NCBI GenBank assembly: GCA_963798195.1
Contig: CAWCSF010000010.1
Location: 1,426,001-1,490,000, forward strand
Reading direction: 5' to 3'
Source of the DNA: CAVSRC01 sp963798195
GTDB taxonomy: Bacteria > Pseudomonadota > Alphaproteobacteria > Rhizobiales > Kaistiaceae
Length of the DNA: 64,000 nucleotides
Shown here: positions 51,927 to 60,835 of the stretch, one piece after another
Layout of the letters: the number at the start of each line of letters is the position of its first letter
How positions within the stretch are numbered: position 1 is the stretch's first letter
Translations under genes and position numbers: made by a program
The notes under the pieces: model-generated
The model's input: the letters and a program-made list of their open reading frames with translations, nothing else
Database searches by the model: none
What the model was told of the DNA's origin: nothing

Positions 51927-51951
51927 CTACCGGTCCCGCGCGGACCGGTAG
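51927..51951. terminator. hairpin between convergent doxX-like and cckA genes
   Basis: Ten-base arms CTACCGGTCC (51927-51936) and GGACCGGTAG (51942-51951) with a five-base loop, between two gene ends. No T-run follows on either strand. A Rho-independent terminator is possible but incomplete. Confidence 0.45.
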
Positions 51952-51996
51952 ACCTGACTCTCCTATGAGGGGTGGGTTAAGCCGGCCGCGGCCAAC

Positions 51997-54615
51997 CTAC
52001 CTGCCCAGCGTCTCCTTGACCGCGACGGCGAGCTGCTTGAGCGAGAAGGGCTTCGGCAGGAAGTGGAATTTCTCGCCCTCGGGCAGGTTCTTGCGGAAGG
52101 CTTCCTCGGCATAGCCGGAGATGAAGATGATCTTCAGGTCCGGCCGCGTCTTGCGCAGCTCGCGCAACAGCGAGGGGCCATCGAGTTCCGGCATCACCAC
52201 GTCGGACACGACCAGATCGATGGCGCCGCCGGATTCCTCCATCACCTCCAGCGCGTCCAGGCCTGAGGCAGCCTCGAACACCTTGTAGCCGCGCGAGGTG
52301 AGCGCGCGACCAGCGAAGGCGCGCACCGCCTCCTCGTCCTCGACCAGCAGGATCGACGCGGTGCCGGTGAGATCGGCGATCTCGGCGGTCGCCTCGGTGT
52401 GCGTCGTGGTGACCTCGCCCTCGGCCGGGACGTAGCGCGGCACGAAGATGCGGAAGATGGTGCCCTTGCCGACGACGCTGGTGAAGAAGATGTGCGCGCC
52501 GGTCTGCTTGACGATGCCGTAGACGGTGGAGAGGCCGAGACCAGTGCCCTTGCCGACCTCCTTGGTGGAGAAGAAGGGCTCGAAGATCTTGGCCTGCACC
52601 TCCGGAGGCATGCCGGTGCCGGTGTCTTCCACCTCGATCAGCACGTAATCGGTCTCGGGCAGCGGCTTGTAGCCGAAGGCGGCAACCTCACCCGCCGGCA
52701 GGTTGCGCGTGCGGATCGACATCGTGCCGCCCTTGGGCATGGCGTCGCGGCCGTTGACGGCGAGATTGACGATGACCTGCTCGAACTGGTTGAGGTCGAA
52801 CTTGACCGGCCACAGGTCTCGTCCGTGGACGAGGCTGAGCTTGACGTTCTCGCCGAGCAGCCGCTGCAGCAGCATCGACAGGTCGGAGAGCATGTCGGCG
52901 AGCGCCAGCACCTGCGGGCGCAGGGTCTGGCGGCGCGAGAAGGCCAACAGCTGCCGCACGAGGCCGGCGGCGCGGTTGGCATTCTGCTTGATGTTCATGA
53001 TGTCCTGGAAGGACGGGTCGCTCGGCCGGTGATTGGCGAGCAGCAGATCGGAGAAGCCGATGATGGCGGTGAGCACGTTGTTGAAATCGTGCGCGATGCC
53101 GCCGGCGAGCTGGCCGACGGATTCCATCTTCTGCTGCTGGCGAACCTGATTCTCCAGCGCGCGCTGCTCGGTGATGTCGATGACGTTGACCACCACCGCT
53201 TCCGGCCCGCCGCCGCCTTCCGCCACCGGATTGATGAAGAAGCGGCCCGACCGCTCGCCCTCGCCGGCGAGCGTGGCGTCAATGGCGGGGAGCACGCCCA
53301 TGCCCTGCCCGGCCGCGGCCAGCGCAGCATCGAGCTTCGGGCGATCTGCGTCTATGACCAGATCGACGAGGAGCTTGGAGCCGTCGAGCTTGACGTTCGG
53401 GAACATGCGCAGGAACGGCGCATTGGTGCGACCGATATGGCCCTGCTTGTCGATGGCGGCGATGGCGATGGGCGTGTTGTTGAAGAAGCGCATGAAGCGC
53501 ACTTCGGCCGAGCGCAGCGCCTCCGACGATTCCTCGCCGGGCGACCGGTTGAGCACGACGGTGCGCGTCGCGCCGGGCGCGCCGTCGACTGTCACGGGCA
53601 CGCGATGCAGCAGGCGCACCGGCAGGCTCTGCCCGTTGGTGCGGATGAGATCGAGATCGATGATCGCGGTGCGGTTGCGCATCTCGTCGCCGGGCGGCGA
53701 GGAAAGCAGCGCGATGCCGTCGCCCTGCACGATCTCGGCGAGCGTCAGCCCGCCCGGCTGGAAGGCGGCAAGATCGATGCCCAGCCATTCGGCCAGCGTG
53801 GCGTTGAGATAGACGATACGCCCGTCGGGCTCGGCGGAGAAGAAGCCGGCCGGCGCGTGATCGAGATAGTCGATGGCGTGCTGGAGCTCCTGGAACACGG
53901 CCTCCTGCCGCGCCCGCTCGCTGCTGATGTCGGTGACCGTCCACGCCTGGAGAGGATTGCGGCGACCGCTCTCGCCGATCGGCCGCGCCGCGATGCGGTA
54001 CCAGCGGGCGCCGGTCTTGGCCTTGGGATCGCCGGAGCCGTCGAGCGGCCCGGACATACGCACTTCTTCCTCGGACGGGCGGCCTTCGCGGAGCGCGCCG
54101 GTGATCCGGTAGATCGCCTCCGCGGCGTCGGGATTGCCGAGGAAGACGCGCTCCAGCGCCCGCGCCTCGCGCACGTGCGCCGCGCCTATGAGATCGGCAT
54201 AGGCGCCATTGGCATAAACAATGCGGCCGTCCTGGCCGGTGACCAGAAGCGCATCGTCCATGGAATCGATGAACGCCTTGCTCAGCGTCTCGTCCGGCCC
54301 GCGCCCGCCGAAACGGATCAGCCCGATGGCGCTGGCGAGCAGCGTGATGACACCGATGACGGCGAGGATCGCCAGCAGGCCGACGACGAACGGCTCGGCA
54401 CGCTCCGGCGATACCAGAGCGAAGCCAAGGGAGAGTCCGACCAGGCCAAACGACAGCACGATCAGCCGGCCAACGCCGCTGATGCGCTCGGGCCTGTCGA
54501 CCAGCGGTTTGCCGCGAACTGGTTGCGTGGCGCGTTCGCTCATGCCCGCTGGCTGGCCTCCTGCCTTCGTCATTGGATGGGATACGCGCGGAGAATCAAT
54601 GTTAACGCCCGGCAC
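51997..54615 (-). CDS. cckA: hybrid sensor histidine kinase/response regulator CckA
   Basis: An 872-residue membrane kinase. Two hydrophobic segments (51-70, 76-100), then PAS-like modules (about 115-240, 245-370, 375-480), HisKA with phospho-acceptor His509 in LAGGIAHDFNNVLTAIIG, an ATPase domain (NLAVNGRDAM, VEDTGTGMP, TGLGLSTVYG) and a receiver (755-872) with Asp805 in VVSDVVMPELDG. This is the CckA layout: in Caulobacter it starts the ChpT phosphorelay that controls CtrA and cell cycle. ATG 54615 is the longest start; Met15 or Met25 are alternatives. It is divergent from the FliO-like gene. Confidence 0.92.
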   Translation of the reverse strand: MPGVNIDSPRVSHPMTKAGGQPAGMSERATQPVRGKPLVDRPERISGVGRLIVLSFGLVGLSLGFALVSPERAEPFVVGLLAILAVIGVITLLASAIGLIRFGGRGPDETLSKAFIDSMDDALLVTGQDGRIVYANGAYADLIGAAHVREARALERVFLGNPDAAEAIYRITGALREGRPSEEEVRMSGPLDGSGDPKAKTGARWYRIAARPIGESGRRNPLQAWTVTDISSERARQEAVFQELQHAIDYLDHAPAGFFSAEPDGRIVYLNATLAEWLGIDLAAFQPGGLTLAEIVQGDGIALLSSPPGDEMRNRTAIIDLDLIRTNGQSLPVRLLHRVPVTVDGAPGATRTVVLNRSPGEESSEALRSAEVRFMRFFNNTPIAIAAIDKQGHIGRTNAPFLRMFPNVKLDGSKLLVDLVIDADRPKLDAALAAAGQGMGVLPAIDATLAGEGERSGRFFINPVAEGGGGPEAVVVNVIDITEQRALENQVRQQQKMESVGQLAGGIAHDFNNVLTAIIGFSDLLLANHRPSDPSFQDIMNIKQNANRAAGLVRQLLAFSRRQTLRPQVLALADMLSDLSMLLQRLLGENVKLSLVHGRDLWPVKFDLNQFEQVIVNLAVNGRDAMPKGGTMSIRTRNLPAGEVAAFGYKPLPETDYVLIEVEDTGTGMPPEVQAKIFEPFFSTKEVGKGTGLGLSTVYGIVKQTGAHIFFTSVVGKGTIFRIFVPRYVPAEGEVTTTHTEATAEIADLTGTASILLVEDEEAVRAFAGRALTSRGYKVFEAASGLDALEVMEESGGAIDLVVSDVVMPELDGPSLLRELRKTRPDLKIIFISGYAEEAFRKNLPEGEKFHFLPKPFSLKQLAVAVKETLGR

Positions 54616-54785
54616 GTCAGGATGCTGGGGAAAGCGACAGAATTCAACGTGAAGACGCCCCGATCACTTGCATTGCGGGGCGCTTCACCGGAAAAAGCAT
54701 CATCCCCGGTGATTCGTCGCCAGGCCGCCGATCACCGATCCGCCACAATCGCGGCGGAACTCGACCGCGACGGCAGGAGACGCGC

Positions 54786-55742
54786 ATGCGGGAATTCCTG
54801 GAACCTATCTTCGGCCAATGGGGCGCGGTCGTGGTGCAGTTCCTGCTGACGGTCGCCATTGTTCTGGCACTTCTCGGCATGGCCATCTGGTTTGTCCGCC
54901 GCTATTCCGGAATCCGGCTGGGCGGCATCGGCCGCGGTCGCGTGCCGCGCCTGGCGGTGGTGGATGCGCTGCCCGTCGATCGCCGGCGGAAGCTGGTGCT
55001 GATCCGGCGCGACAATGTCGAACATCTGCTGCTTCTCGGTGGCCCCGGCGACGTCGTCGTTGAGACTGCGATCCAGCGCGTGCGCCAGCGCAATCCACAA
55101 CAGGCGGCTCAGATGGCCGCGGCGCGGGCCGCCATGCAGCAGCCCGCAGCGCCCGCCGAGGCGCCCCATGCCCCGCCGGAGGAGCCCGCCCCAGCGAGCG
55201 AGCCGATTCCTTTTCCGGTTGCGCGGAACAACAGCGCGCAGCGCGCAGCCGGCACCGAACGGCCCTCGCTGCGCAGTGTGCGATTGCCGCCTCCGCCCGC
55301 CCCCGAACCTATGCCGGAGCCTGAACCGGAGCCTGTATACGTCGCCGAGGCGGAACCCGAGCGCGCGATGGAACCGGAGCCTGTCGCGAATGAGCGGCAC
55401 GAAGTCCGCGCTGCTTTTGTTCAGACCCAGATTGCCAGGGCGCTGCCAACTTTCGCGCCGAACGTACCGGCAGAACAGATGCGCGAACCATACCTCCCGG
55501 AGATGACGCCGACGGAGTCGGAAGAGTTGCCCGAGCAGTCGGCGCCGCAGATGATGAGCGAAGCCGAGGCAGACGCTGACGAGGCTAACCAGCCGGCGCT
55601 TGATCTCGGCGACTCGGAGGCGCCGGCAACGGCCGCCGAAGAGGAACCGCAATCGGCCGACGGTGAAGCCGCGCGGGTCAGCGACCTTGAGGCCGAGATG
55701 GCCCGGCTTCTCGACGAGATTACCGCGCGACGCGGCTCATAG
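54786..55742 (+). CDS. FliO-like membrane protein with long acidic tail
   Basis: A 318-residue protein. An N-terminal periplasmic stub and one transmembrane helix (FLLTVAIVLALLGMAIWFV, residues 19-37) precede a FliO-like small domain (RVPRLAVVDALPVDRRRKLVLIRRDNVEHLLLLGGPGDVVVE). The last 200 residues are Pro/Glu/Ala-rich and disordered-looking (PEPMPEPEPEPVYVAEAEPER). FliO helps to assemble the flagellar export gate. No other flagellar gene is near, so the name reflects the domain only. Divergent from cckA. Confidence 0.7.
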   Translation: MREFLEPIFGQWGAVVVQFLLTVAIVLALLGMAIWFVRRYSGIRLGGIGRGRVPRLAVVDALPVDRRRKLVLIRRDNVEHLLLLGGPGDVVVETAIQRVRQRNPQQAAQMAAARAAMQQPAAPAEAPHAPPEEPAPASEPIPFPVARNNSAQRAAGTERPSLRSVRLPPPPAPEPMPEPEPEPVYVAEAEPERAMEPEPVANERHEVRAAFVQTQIARALPTFAPNVPAEQMREPYLPEMTPTESEELPEQSAPQMMSEAEADADEANQPALDLGDSEAPATAAEEEPQSADGEAARVSDLEAEMARLLDEITARRGS

Positions 55743-55812
55743 CCAAAAAACCATTATAATTCAGCCACTTTCGGCGACGCAAAAGGGTCACGCAGCCGTC
55801 AACTGACGGTTA

Positions 55813-55841
55813 TTGTCCCAGCGGAATCACGTCGCTATATT
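55813..55841 (+). promoter_or_regulatory. dksA promoter
   Basis: TTGTCC (55813-55818), 17 bases, TATATT (55836-55841), about 33 bases before the dksA ATG. The -10 has one mismatch. Directly upstream is a perfect palindrome CCGTCA AC TGACGG (55796-55809), which could be an operator or the end of the preceding transcript. Confidence 0.6.
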
Positions 55842-55874
55842 CCGCGCGCATCGCTGCCCAGCCCAGGAGCCTTC

Positions 55875-56291
55875 ATGCCGCGTGCGCGCGTTGACGAATA
55901 CCGACCGACCGACCGGGAAGAATTCATGAACGATCGCCAGCGCGATTATTTCCGCCAGAAATTACTCGCCTGGAAAGAAGACATCCTGCGTGAGGCGCGT
56001 GAGACGCTCCAGCACCTGCAGGATGAAAGCCAGAACCACTCCGATCTCGCCGACCGGGCTTCGTCGGAGACCGATCGCGCCATCGAACTCAGAGCCCGCG
56101 ACCGGCAGCGCAAGCTGATCGCCAAGATCGATTCCGCGCTCGAGCGCATCGACGACGGCACCTATGGCTTTTGCGAGGAGACCGGCGAACCGATCAGCCT
56201 GAAGCGACTCGACGCCCGGCCGATCGCAACCCTGTCGATCGAGGCCCAGGAGCGCCACGAGCGACGCGAGCGTGTTTACCGGGACGATTGA
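55875..56291 (+). CDS. dksA: DksA family RNA polymerase-binding regulator
   Basis: A 138-residue regulator that enters the RNA polymerase secondary channel and acts with ppGpp on rRNA and stress promoters. A coiled coil (about residues 25-90: KLLAWKEDILREARETLQHLQ, then DRASSETDRAIELRARDRQRKLIAKIDSAL) precedes the zinc-finger-like region DDGTYGFCEETGEPISLKRLDARPIATLSIEAQERHE. Only one of the four usual cysteines (GFCEE) remains, the Cys-poor form often seen in alphaproteobacteria. ATG 55875 gives the N-terminal extension seen in relatives. It has its own promoter. Confidence 0.93.
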   Translation: MPRARVDEYRPTDREEFMNDRQRDYFRQKLLAWKEDILREARETLQHLQDESQNHSDLADRASSETDRAIELRARDRQRKLIAKIDSALERIDDGTYGFCEETGEPISLKRLDARPIATLSIEAQERHERRERVYRDD

Positions 56292-56402
56292 GGCCCGGGG
56301 GCCCCGAGACGCAGTCTTGGCCGCCCGGGGCTCGAATCTTTACGCCCTCTTTGCCTTGCTGGCGGCGAAAACCTTAGGTTGCCCACGTTCTGGTCACTTT
56401 GA

Positions 56403-56418
56403 TGTGACGTTGTTCACA
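56403..56418 (+). promoter_or_regulatory. CRP-type operator upstream of the BA14K-like gene
   Basis: TGTGA CGTTGT TCACA is an exact match to the CRP half-site arrangement TGTGA-N6-TCACA. It lies 155 bases before the next ATG in the 281-base gap after dksA. A second inverted repeat, GTCAC-TTTGAT-GTGAC (56393-56408), overlaps it. The regulator (a CRP/FNR-family protein) is not encoded here. No clear -35/-10 was placed next to it. Confidence 0.55.
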
Positions 56419-56572
56419 CAGCATTCATCCGAGACTTACTATCTATCCGCTCAAGCCTTCCGCTTTGTGACTGCCGGCGCCAGTTTTCAACATATTGCCG
56501 GCTTGGAGGGTGGCCAACTTTAGACGTGCGCCACAGGTCCCGACCGATGGTGCGCAACCCAGGAGCTACCGA

Positions 56573-57049
56573 ATGAAGAAACTGGTGATGACAGTTGCGG
56601 CGCTTGGGGGCGTCACCCTCTTCGCAGGGAATGCCCTCGCGGCGTCCGATGCCTACTGCCGCAGCTATGCGCAGCAGGAGGTTAATCGCTACGCCAACCC
56701 CGTGGGCAGTGCCGCACTCGGCTGCCTCGGCGGCGGCGTGATCGGCTCCCTGCTTAGCAACGGCAATGGCGGCGCAATCGCCGGCGGTTGCGTCGCGGGC
56801 GGCGCCACGGGCCTCGTGCTCACGGATGCGAAGCGCAACGAGATCTACAACCAGGCCTACTGGTCGTGCCGCGGCAATGGCGGCGGTCCGGTGCAGCCGG
56901 TTTACGATCCGGGCCCGCCCCCTCCGGGCTACGGCCAGCAGTGGTGGATGCAGTCCTGCGCCGGCAAGTACAACTCGTTCCAGTGGACCGGTCCGCACGC
57001 CGGCCAGTTCAAGGGCTACGACGGGTACTGGCACTGGTGCAGCCTGTAA
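56573..57049 (+). CDS. secreted glycine-zipper protein with BA14K-like C terminus
   Basis: A 158-residue protein with a signal peptide (MKKLVMTVAALGGVTLFAGNALA, cut before ASD). Residues 45-85 are a glycine-zipper-like stretch (GSAALGCLGGGVIGSLLSNGNGGAIAGGCVAGGATGLV) that probably inserts in a membrane. The C terminus (QSCAGKYNSFQWTGPHAGQFKGYDGYWHWCSL) matches the BA14K pattern of a Cys, a C-K/R-Y-S-F stretch and GYDG...C. BA14K proteins are immunoreactive, lectin-like surface proteins in Brucella. The upstream CRP-type site suggests control by carbon state. Confidence 0.75.
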   Translation: MKKLVMTVAALGGVTLFAGNALAASDAYCRSYAQQEVNRYANPVGSAALGCLGGGVIGSLLSNGNGGAIAGGCVAGGATGLVLTDAKRNEIYNQAYWSCRGNGGGPVQPVYDPGPPPPGYGQQWWMQSCAGKYNSFQWTGPHAGQFKGYDGYWHWCSL

Positions 57050-57076
57050 GCTTCGGCTTCTGACTGACAGAATTTG

Positions 57077-57112
57077 AATACGCCCGCGACCCAGTCGCGG
57101 GCGTATTTTTTT
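57077..57112 (+). terminator. Rho-independent terminator after the BA14K-like gene
   Basis: Fourteen-base arms AATACGCCCGCGAC (57077-57090) and GTCGCGGGCGTATT (57094-57107) with a three-base loop, ending in seven T (57106-57112). One of the clearest terminators in the window, 28 bases after the stop. Confidence 0.9.
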
Positions 57113-57143
57113 CAAGCAGGAATGAACGGCTACAGTCGCGCAC

Positions 57144-57677
57144 ATGAGGCATTTGCTTCTGCTTCGCCATGCCAAGTCGTCGTGGGCCAGCGACGGCATC
57201 GCGGATCGCGACCGGCCGCTGGCGCCGCGTGGCGCACGCGACGCCGCCAACATGGCGAAGGCGATTGCCGACCGAGGCCTCCTGCCCGACCGCATTCTCT
57301 GCTCCACGGCCCGCCGCACGCGCGAGACCCTGGCCGCGCTGCATCCCTATCTTGCAGCCGAGACGGAGGCGGTGCTGGTCGAGGATATCTATTCCAGTCC
57401 TGCCCACGACTATGCCGGCATCATCGCGGACAGCGGTGACGACGCCTCTCGGCTGCTGGTGATCGGGCACAATCCGCGCATCCATGCGACGGCCGTCGCC
57501 TTGACCGGCAAGGGCGACAAAGCGGACCGCACGCGCCTCGCCGCCAAGTTTCCGACCGGTGCGCTGGCTGTCATCGCGTTTTCGGATGGCGGCTGGGAAG
57601 ACATACGCGCCGGCGCCGGCCGGCTGGAAACCCTTGTGACTCCGCGCGATCTGGACGGCGAGGCCGACGACGACTGA
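57144..57677 (+). CDS. SixA-like histidine phosphatase
   Basis: A 177-residue phosphoglycerate-mutase-fold phosphatase. LLLLRHAKSSW contains the catalytic Arg8-His9 of the branch that includes SixA, which dephosphorylates phosphohistidine on phosphorelay or PTS proteins. The second conserved region STARRTRETLAAL and the late catalytic His in LVIGHNP are also present. The natural partner is unknown; the CckA gene 2.5 kb away is a phosphorelay kinase, but a link is speculation. It starts after the BA14K terminator. Confidence 0.85.
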   Translation: MRHLLLLRHAKSSWASDGIADRDRPLAPRGARDAANMAKAIADRGLLPDRILCSTARRTRETLAALHPYLAAETEAVLVEDIYSSPAHDYAGIIADSGDDASRLLVIGHNPRIHATAVALTGKGDKADRTRLAAKFPTGALAVIAFSDGGWEDIRAGAGRLETLVTPRDLDGEADDD

Positions 57678-57758
57678 CAGGAACTTCCCGGCGTTCCACA
57701 CCTTTTGTTAGGGCGCTGCGGCGCTTACATCTCTGGAGCCGACGCCGGGAGCCGTATT

Positions 57759-59210
57759 TTGCAACTGACGACGATCACGGACGAGACCCGTCTGGTTATC
57801 GCCAACCTCGCAGACCGCGCCACCGGCATGGTGACGCCGAGCGTACGTCTGGGCGTGACCGGCCTCTCCCGCGCCGGCAAAACGGTTTTTATCGCCGCGC
57901 TGGTGCACAATCTCGTTCATGGCGGACGGCTACCGCTGTTCAAGGCGTATGCGGCGGGTCGCGTCGCCGGTGCGCGGCTCGATCCGCAGCCCGACGACCA
58001 CGTGCCGCGCTTCGACTACGAGCGGCACGTGCGCGCGCTTGTCGAGGAACGCGTGTGGCCGGAATCGACGCGCCAGATCAGCGAACTCCGTTTGACGGTC
58101 GCCTTCGAGTCCGGGTCCTTTCTTTCGCGCGCAATCGGCAGCGGGCGTCTCCACATCGACATCGTCGACTATCCCGGCGAATGGCTGCTCGATCTGCCGC
58201 TGCTCGGCAAATCCTATACCGAGTGGTCGCGCGGGGCGCTGGCCGCCGCATCGCTTGAGGGCCATCGCGAGCACGCCGGTGAATGGCTGAAACGTGTCCA
58301 GGGCAGCGACCCACACGCGCCGGCCGACGAAAACGACGTGCGTGAACTTGCGGAAGCCTTCACCGACTACCTGCGGCGCTGCCGCGCCGACGACCGGCTA
58401 CTCTCCACGCAGCCGCCGGGTCGGTTCCTCATGCCCGGCGATCTCGATAATTCGCCGGCGCTGACCTTCGCGCCGCTCCGCCTCGACAATGACAACGTGG
58501 GCCCGACGGGCTCATTGGCGCGCATGATGGCGCGGCGCTTCGAGGCGTACAAAACGGCGGTCGTCCGTCCGTTCTTCCGCGACCACTTCGCCCGCCTCGA
58601 CCGGCAGATCGTCCTTGTCGATGCGCTGACGGCGCTCAACGCCGGGCCATCCGCTGTCGCGGATCTCGAGACAGCGCTCGCCGCGATCCTCGGGTCGTTC
58701 CGTCTCGGCCGCACCAACTGGCTGACGGGCTTCGTCACGCGGCGCATCGACCGCATCCTGTTCGCCGCCACCAAGGCCGACCAGCTCCACCATGGCGACC
58801 ACGACCGGCTGGAGGCGATCCTTGCCCGCATGGTCGCGCGCGCCTCGGAGCGGGCGAAGTTCGCCGGCGCCCGCGTCGAGGTGCTGGCACTGGCCTCCGT
58901 CCGTGCCACACGCGAGGCGACCGTGACCCGCAGCGGGGAGACGCTGCCGACGATCATCGGCACACCGATAGCGGGCGAGACGATCGACGGACGCACCTTC
59001 GACGGCAAGACTGAAATCGCATGGTTTCCCGGCGACTTGCCGGACGATCCGGAATCTGTTTTTGAAGCCGACGCCGCGCCGATCGGCGTGCGCTTTGCAC
59101 GCTTCCGCCCACCCAAGCTGGAGCGCACGGCGGAGGGCCTGACACTGTCGCTGCCCCACATCCGGCTCGACCGGGCGCTGGAATTCCTGTTCGGGGACCG
59201 GCTGGCATGA
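57759..59210 (+). CDS. YcjX family P-loop NTPase (DUF463)
   Basis: A 483-residue cytoplasmic NTPase of the YcjX family. Walker A GLSRAGKT is near residues 35-42, followed by VFIAALVHNLVHGGRLP and the acidic Walker B-like LHIDIVDYPGEWLLDLPLL. A TTG start at 57759, with GGGAG at 57747-57751, gives MQLTTITDETRLVIANLADRATG, the family's usual beginning; an upstream TTG at 57705 would add 18 unlikely residues. The function is unknown, often tied to stress. Its end overlaps the next gene (ATGA), the classic YcjX/YcjF pair. Confidence 0.87.
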   Translation: MQLTTITDETRLVIANLADRATGMVTPSVRLGVTGLSRAGKTVFIAALVHNLVHGGRLPLFKAYAAGRVAGARLDPQPDDHVPRFDYERHVRALVEERVWPESTRQISELRLTVAFESGSFLSRAIGSGRLHIDIVDYPGEWLLDLPLLGKSYTEWSRGALAAASLEGHREHAGEWLKRVQGSDPHAPADENDVRELAEAFTDYLRRCRADDRLLSTQPPGRFLMPGDLDNSPALTFAPLRLDNDNVGPTGSLARMMARRFEAYKTAVVRPFFRDHFARLDRQIVLVDALTALNAGPSAVADLETALAAILGSFRLGRTNWLTGFVTRRIDRILFAATKADQLHHGDHDRLEAILARMVARASERAKFAGARVEVLALASVRATREATVTRSGETLPTIIGTPIAGETIDGRTFDGKTEIAWFPGDLPDDPESVFEADAAPIGVRFARFRPPKLERTAEGLTLSLPHIRLDRALEFLFGDRLA

Positions 59211-60178
59211 GACGTCCCACCGCCTTCTCCCTCGACGAGGTGCGCTACGAGCCCGAGGACCTCTATCCGGAAGAGGAACTGGCGGCGGCCGAGGCAGCGC
59301 TGCCTGTCGTGACGAGGAAGAAGAACAAGGCGCACTGGGTCGGCCTGCTCATGGGCGCGCTTGGCGGGCTCGCCTCGCTGGCGCTTGGGCTCGCCATCGA
59401 TCAGCTCGTCCGAGACCTGTTCAGCCGCAACGACTGGCTCGGCTGGCTATCGCTCGCACTGGTGGCGGTGGCTGTCGTTGCCGTTGTGGTGCTTGCCGGC
59501 CGCGAGATCGTCGCCCTCCTCCGCCTCCGTCGCATCAACCACATTCACGCCCGCGCCGTCATCGCCGCCGACACCGACGATCGCGACGCCGCGCTCCTGG
59601 TGCTGGACGAGATGGAGTCACTCTACAAGCGCCGTCCGGAGACGGCGCGCGGGCGCGCGACGCTCGCCGGTCACCGCCAGGAAATCATCGACGGCCGCGA
59701 CCTGATCGGCCTCGCCGAAGCGGAACTGCTTCTGCCCTTCGATGCGGCGGCGCACCGCCTGGTGCTCTCCTCGGCGAAGCGCGTCGCACTGGTGACGGCG
59801 ATCTCGCCGCGGGCGCTCATCGATCTTCTCTTCGTCGGCTCGGAAGTCCTGCGCCTGATCCGCCGCCTCGCCACGCTCTATGACGGGCGCCCGGGCACAA
59901 TTGGCTTCTTCCGACTGGCCAAGGCGACGGTCTCGCACCTCGCCGTCACGGGTGGCATGGCCGCGGGCGACTCGCTGGTTCAGCAGATCCTCGGCCACGG
60001 CATCGCAGCACGCCTCTCGGCACGGCTCGGCGAAGGCGTCGTCAACGGCCTCCTCACGGCACGCGTCGGCATCGCGGCGATCGAGGTCTGCCGCCCACTA
60101 CCGTTCATCAACGGATCGCCGCCCCGTCTCGCCGACGTGATGGCAGCGCTGAAGCCGCTCGGCGAGAAGGCCACCTAG
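59207..60178 (+). CDS. YcjF/TIGR01620 family membrane protein (DUF697)
   Basis: A 323-residue protein of the DUF697-type YcjF family. Two hydrophobic helices (VGLLMGALGGLASLALGLAIDQL, and WLSLALVAVAVVAVVVLAGREIV) lie near residues 45-105. The C-terminal DUF697 region (LPFINGSPPRLADVMAALKPL, preceded by ARVGIAAIEVCRP) is at the end. It is coupled to the YcjX gene by an ATGA overlap. A joint membrane/NTPase role is inferred from the pairing; neither activity is known. Confidence 0.86.
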   Translation: MRRPTAFSLDEVRYEPEDLYPEEELAAAEAALPVVTRKKNKAHWVGLLMGALGGLASLALGLAIDQLVRDLFSRNDWLGWLSLALVAVAVVAVVVLAGREIVALLRLRRINHIHARAVIAADTDDRDAALLVLDEMESLYKRRPETARGRATLAGHRQEIIDGRDLIGLAEAELLLPFDAAAHRLVLSSAKRVALVTAISPRALIDLLFVGSEVLRLIRRLATLYDGRPGTIGFFRLAKATVSHLAVTGGMAAGDSLVQQILGHGIAARLSARLGEGVVNGLLTARVGIAAIEVCRPLPFINGSPPRLADVMAALKPLGEKAT

Positions 60179-60189
60179 AGATTCGAGCG

Positions 60190-60696
60190 CTACTTCCAGA
60201 ATTTCGCGATCGGACCGTCTTCGCCACCGACCGGATCGGCGGGCGGCACCGGCACGGCCGCGATGCGCTTGCGGATGCCGGCCTTGTCTTCGGCGCCCTC
60301 GCGCATGAGATCGGCATGCTGGCGGCCGGGATAGGCGCCGATGACCAGCAGGTCCGGGGAACCGGCGAGGCGCTTGTGGCCGACGCCGGCCGGGATAAGC
60401 ACCGCATCGCCGGCCTTGACCTCGAAGGTCTCGCCCTGCTCGCCGCCGAAGCGGACGGTGGCGGTTCCTCGCGCGATGCCGAGCACTTCGTGGGCGGTCG
60501 AATGATAGTGATGGAACGGAAAAATGCCGTTTCGCCAGCCGTTGCCCCAACCATTGGCGTGGAACAGGTCCTCGAAGGCGACCGCGGTATCGCCGGCATT
60601 GGGATCGACAGCGCCGGCGTAGACGATCAGCGGATAGCGGCTGTTGGGCACATCGCCGTCATCGGTGAACGGATGGGCGCTGACATCCATGGCCAT
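60190..60696 (-). CDS. cupin family protein
   Basis: A 168-residue single-domain cupin. The metal site region is FPFHHYHSTAHEVLGIARGTATVRFGG, with the two His, Glu and downstream His (GVGHKRLAGSPD) arrangement, and GDAVLIPAGVGH is the second motif. Small cupins act as sugar isomerases, dioxygenases or binding modules; none can be chosen. The last third is variable. Convergent with the YcjF gene (12 bases) and divergent from the RND gene. Confidence 0.82.
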   Translation of the reverse strand: MAMDVSAHPFTDDGDVPNSRYPLIVYAGAVDPNAGDTAVAFEDLFHANGWGNGWRNGIFPFHHYHSTAHEVLGIARGTATVRFGGEQGETFEVKAGDAVLIPAGVGHKRLAGSPDLLVIGAYPGRQHADLMREGAEDKAGIRKRIAAVPVPPADPVGGEDGPIAKFWK

Positions 60697-60835
60697 CGCA
60701 AACTACTCCTTCGGCATTCCGCGTCCCGCGCCTCGGTGAGTTTGACAGCGGCCCGGGCAGTCGTCAAAACCTTGCATCCCCGGCGGAAATCGTTCCGGGG
60801 CAACGATTCTCAGGGTAGCCGACGCGGTTGATTGC

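Noticed and set aside
52399..54849. 816-residue frame opposite cckA
   Set aside because: Antisense shadow over a gene with clear kinase motifs.
56272..56523. 83-residue frame after dksA
   Set aside because: It covers the CRP-type site and has no ribosome site; likely a chance frame.
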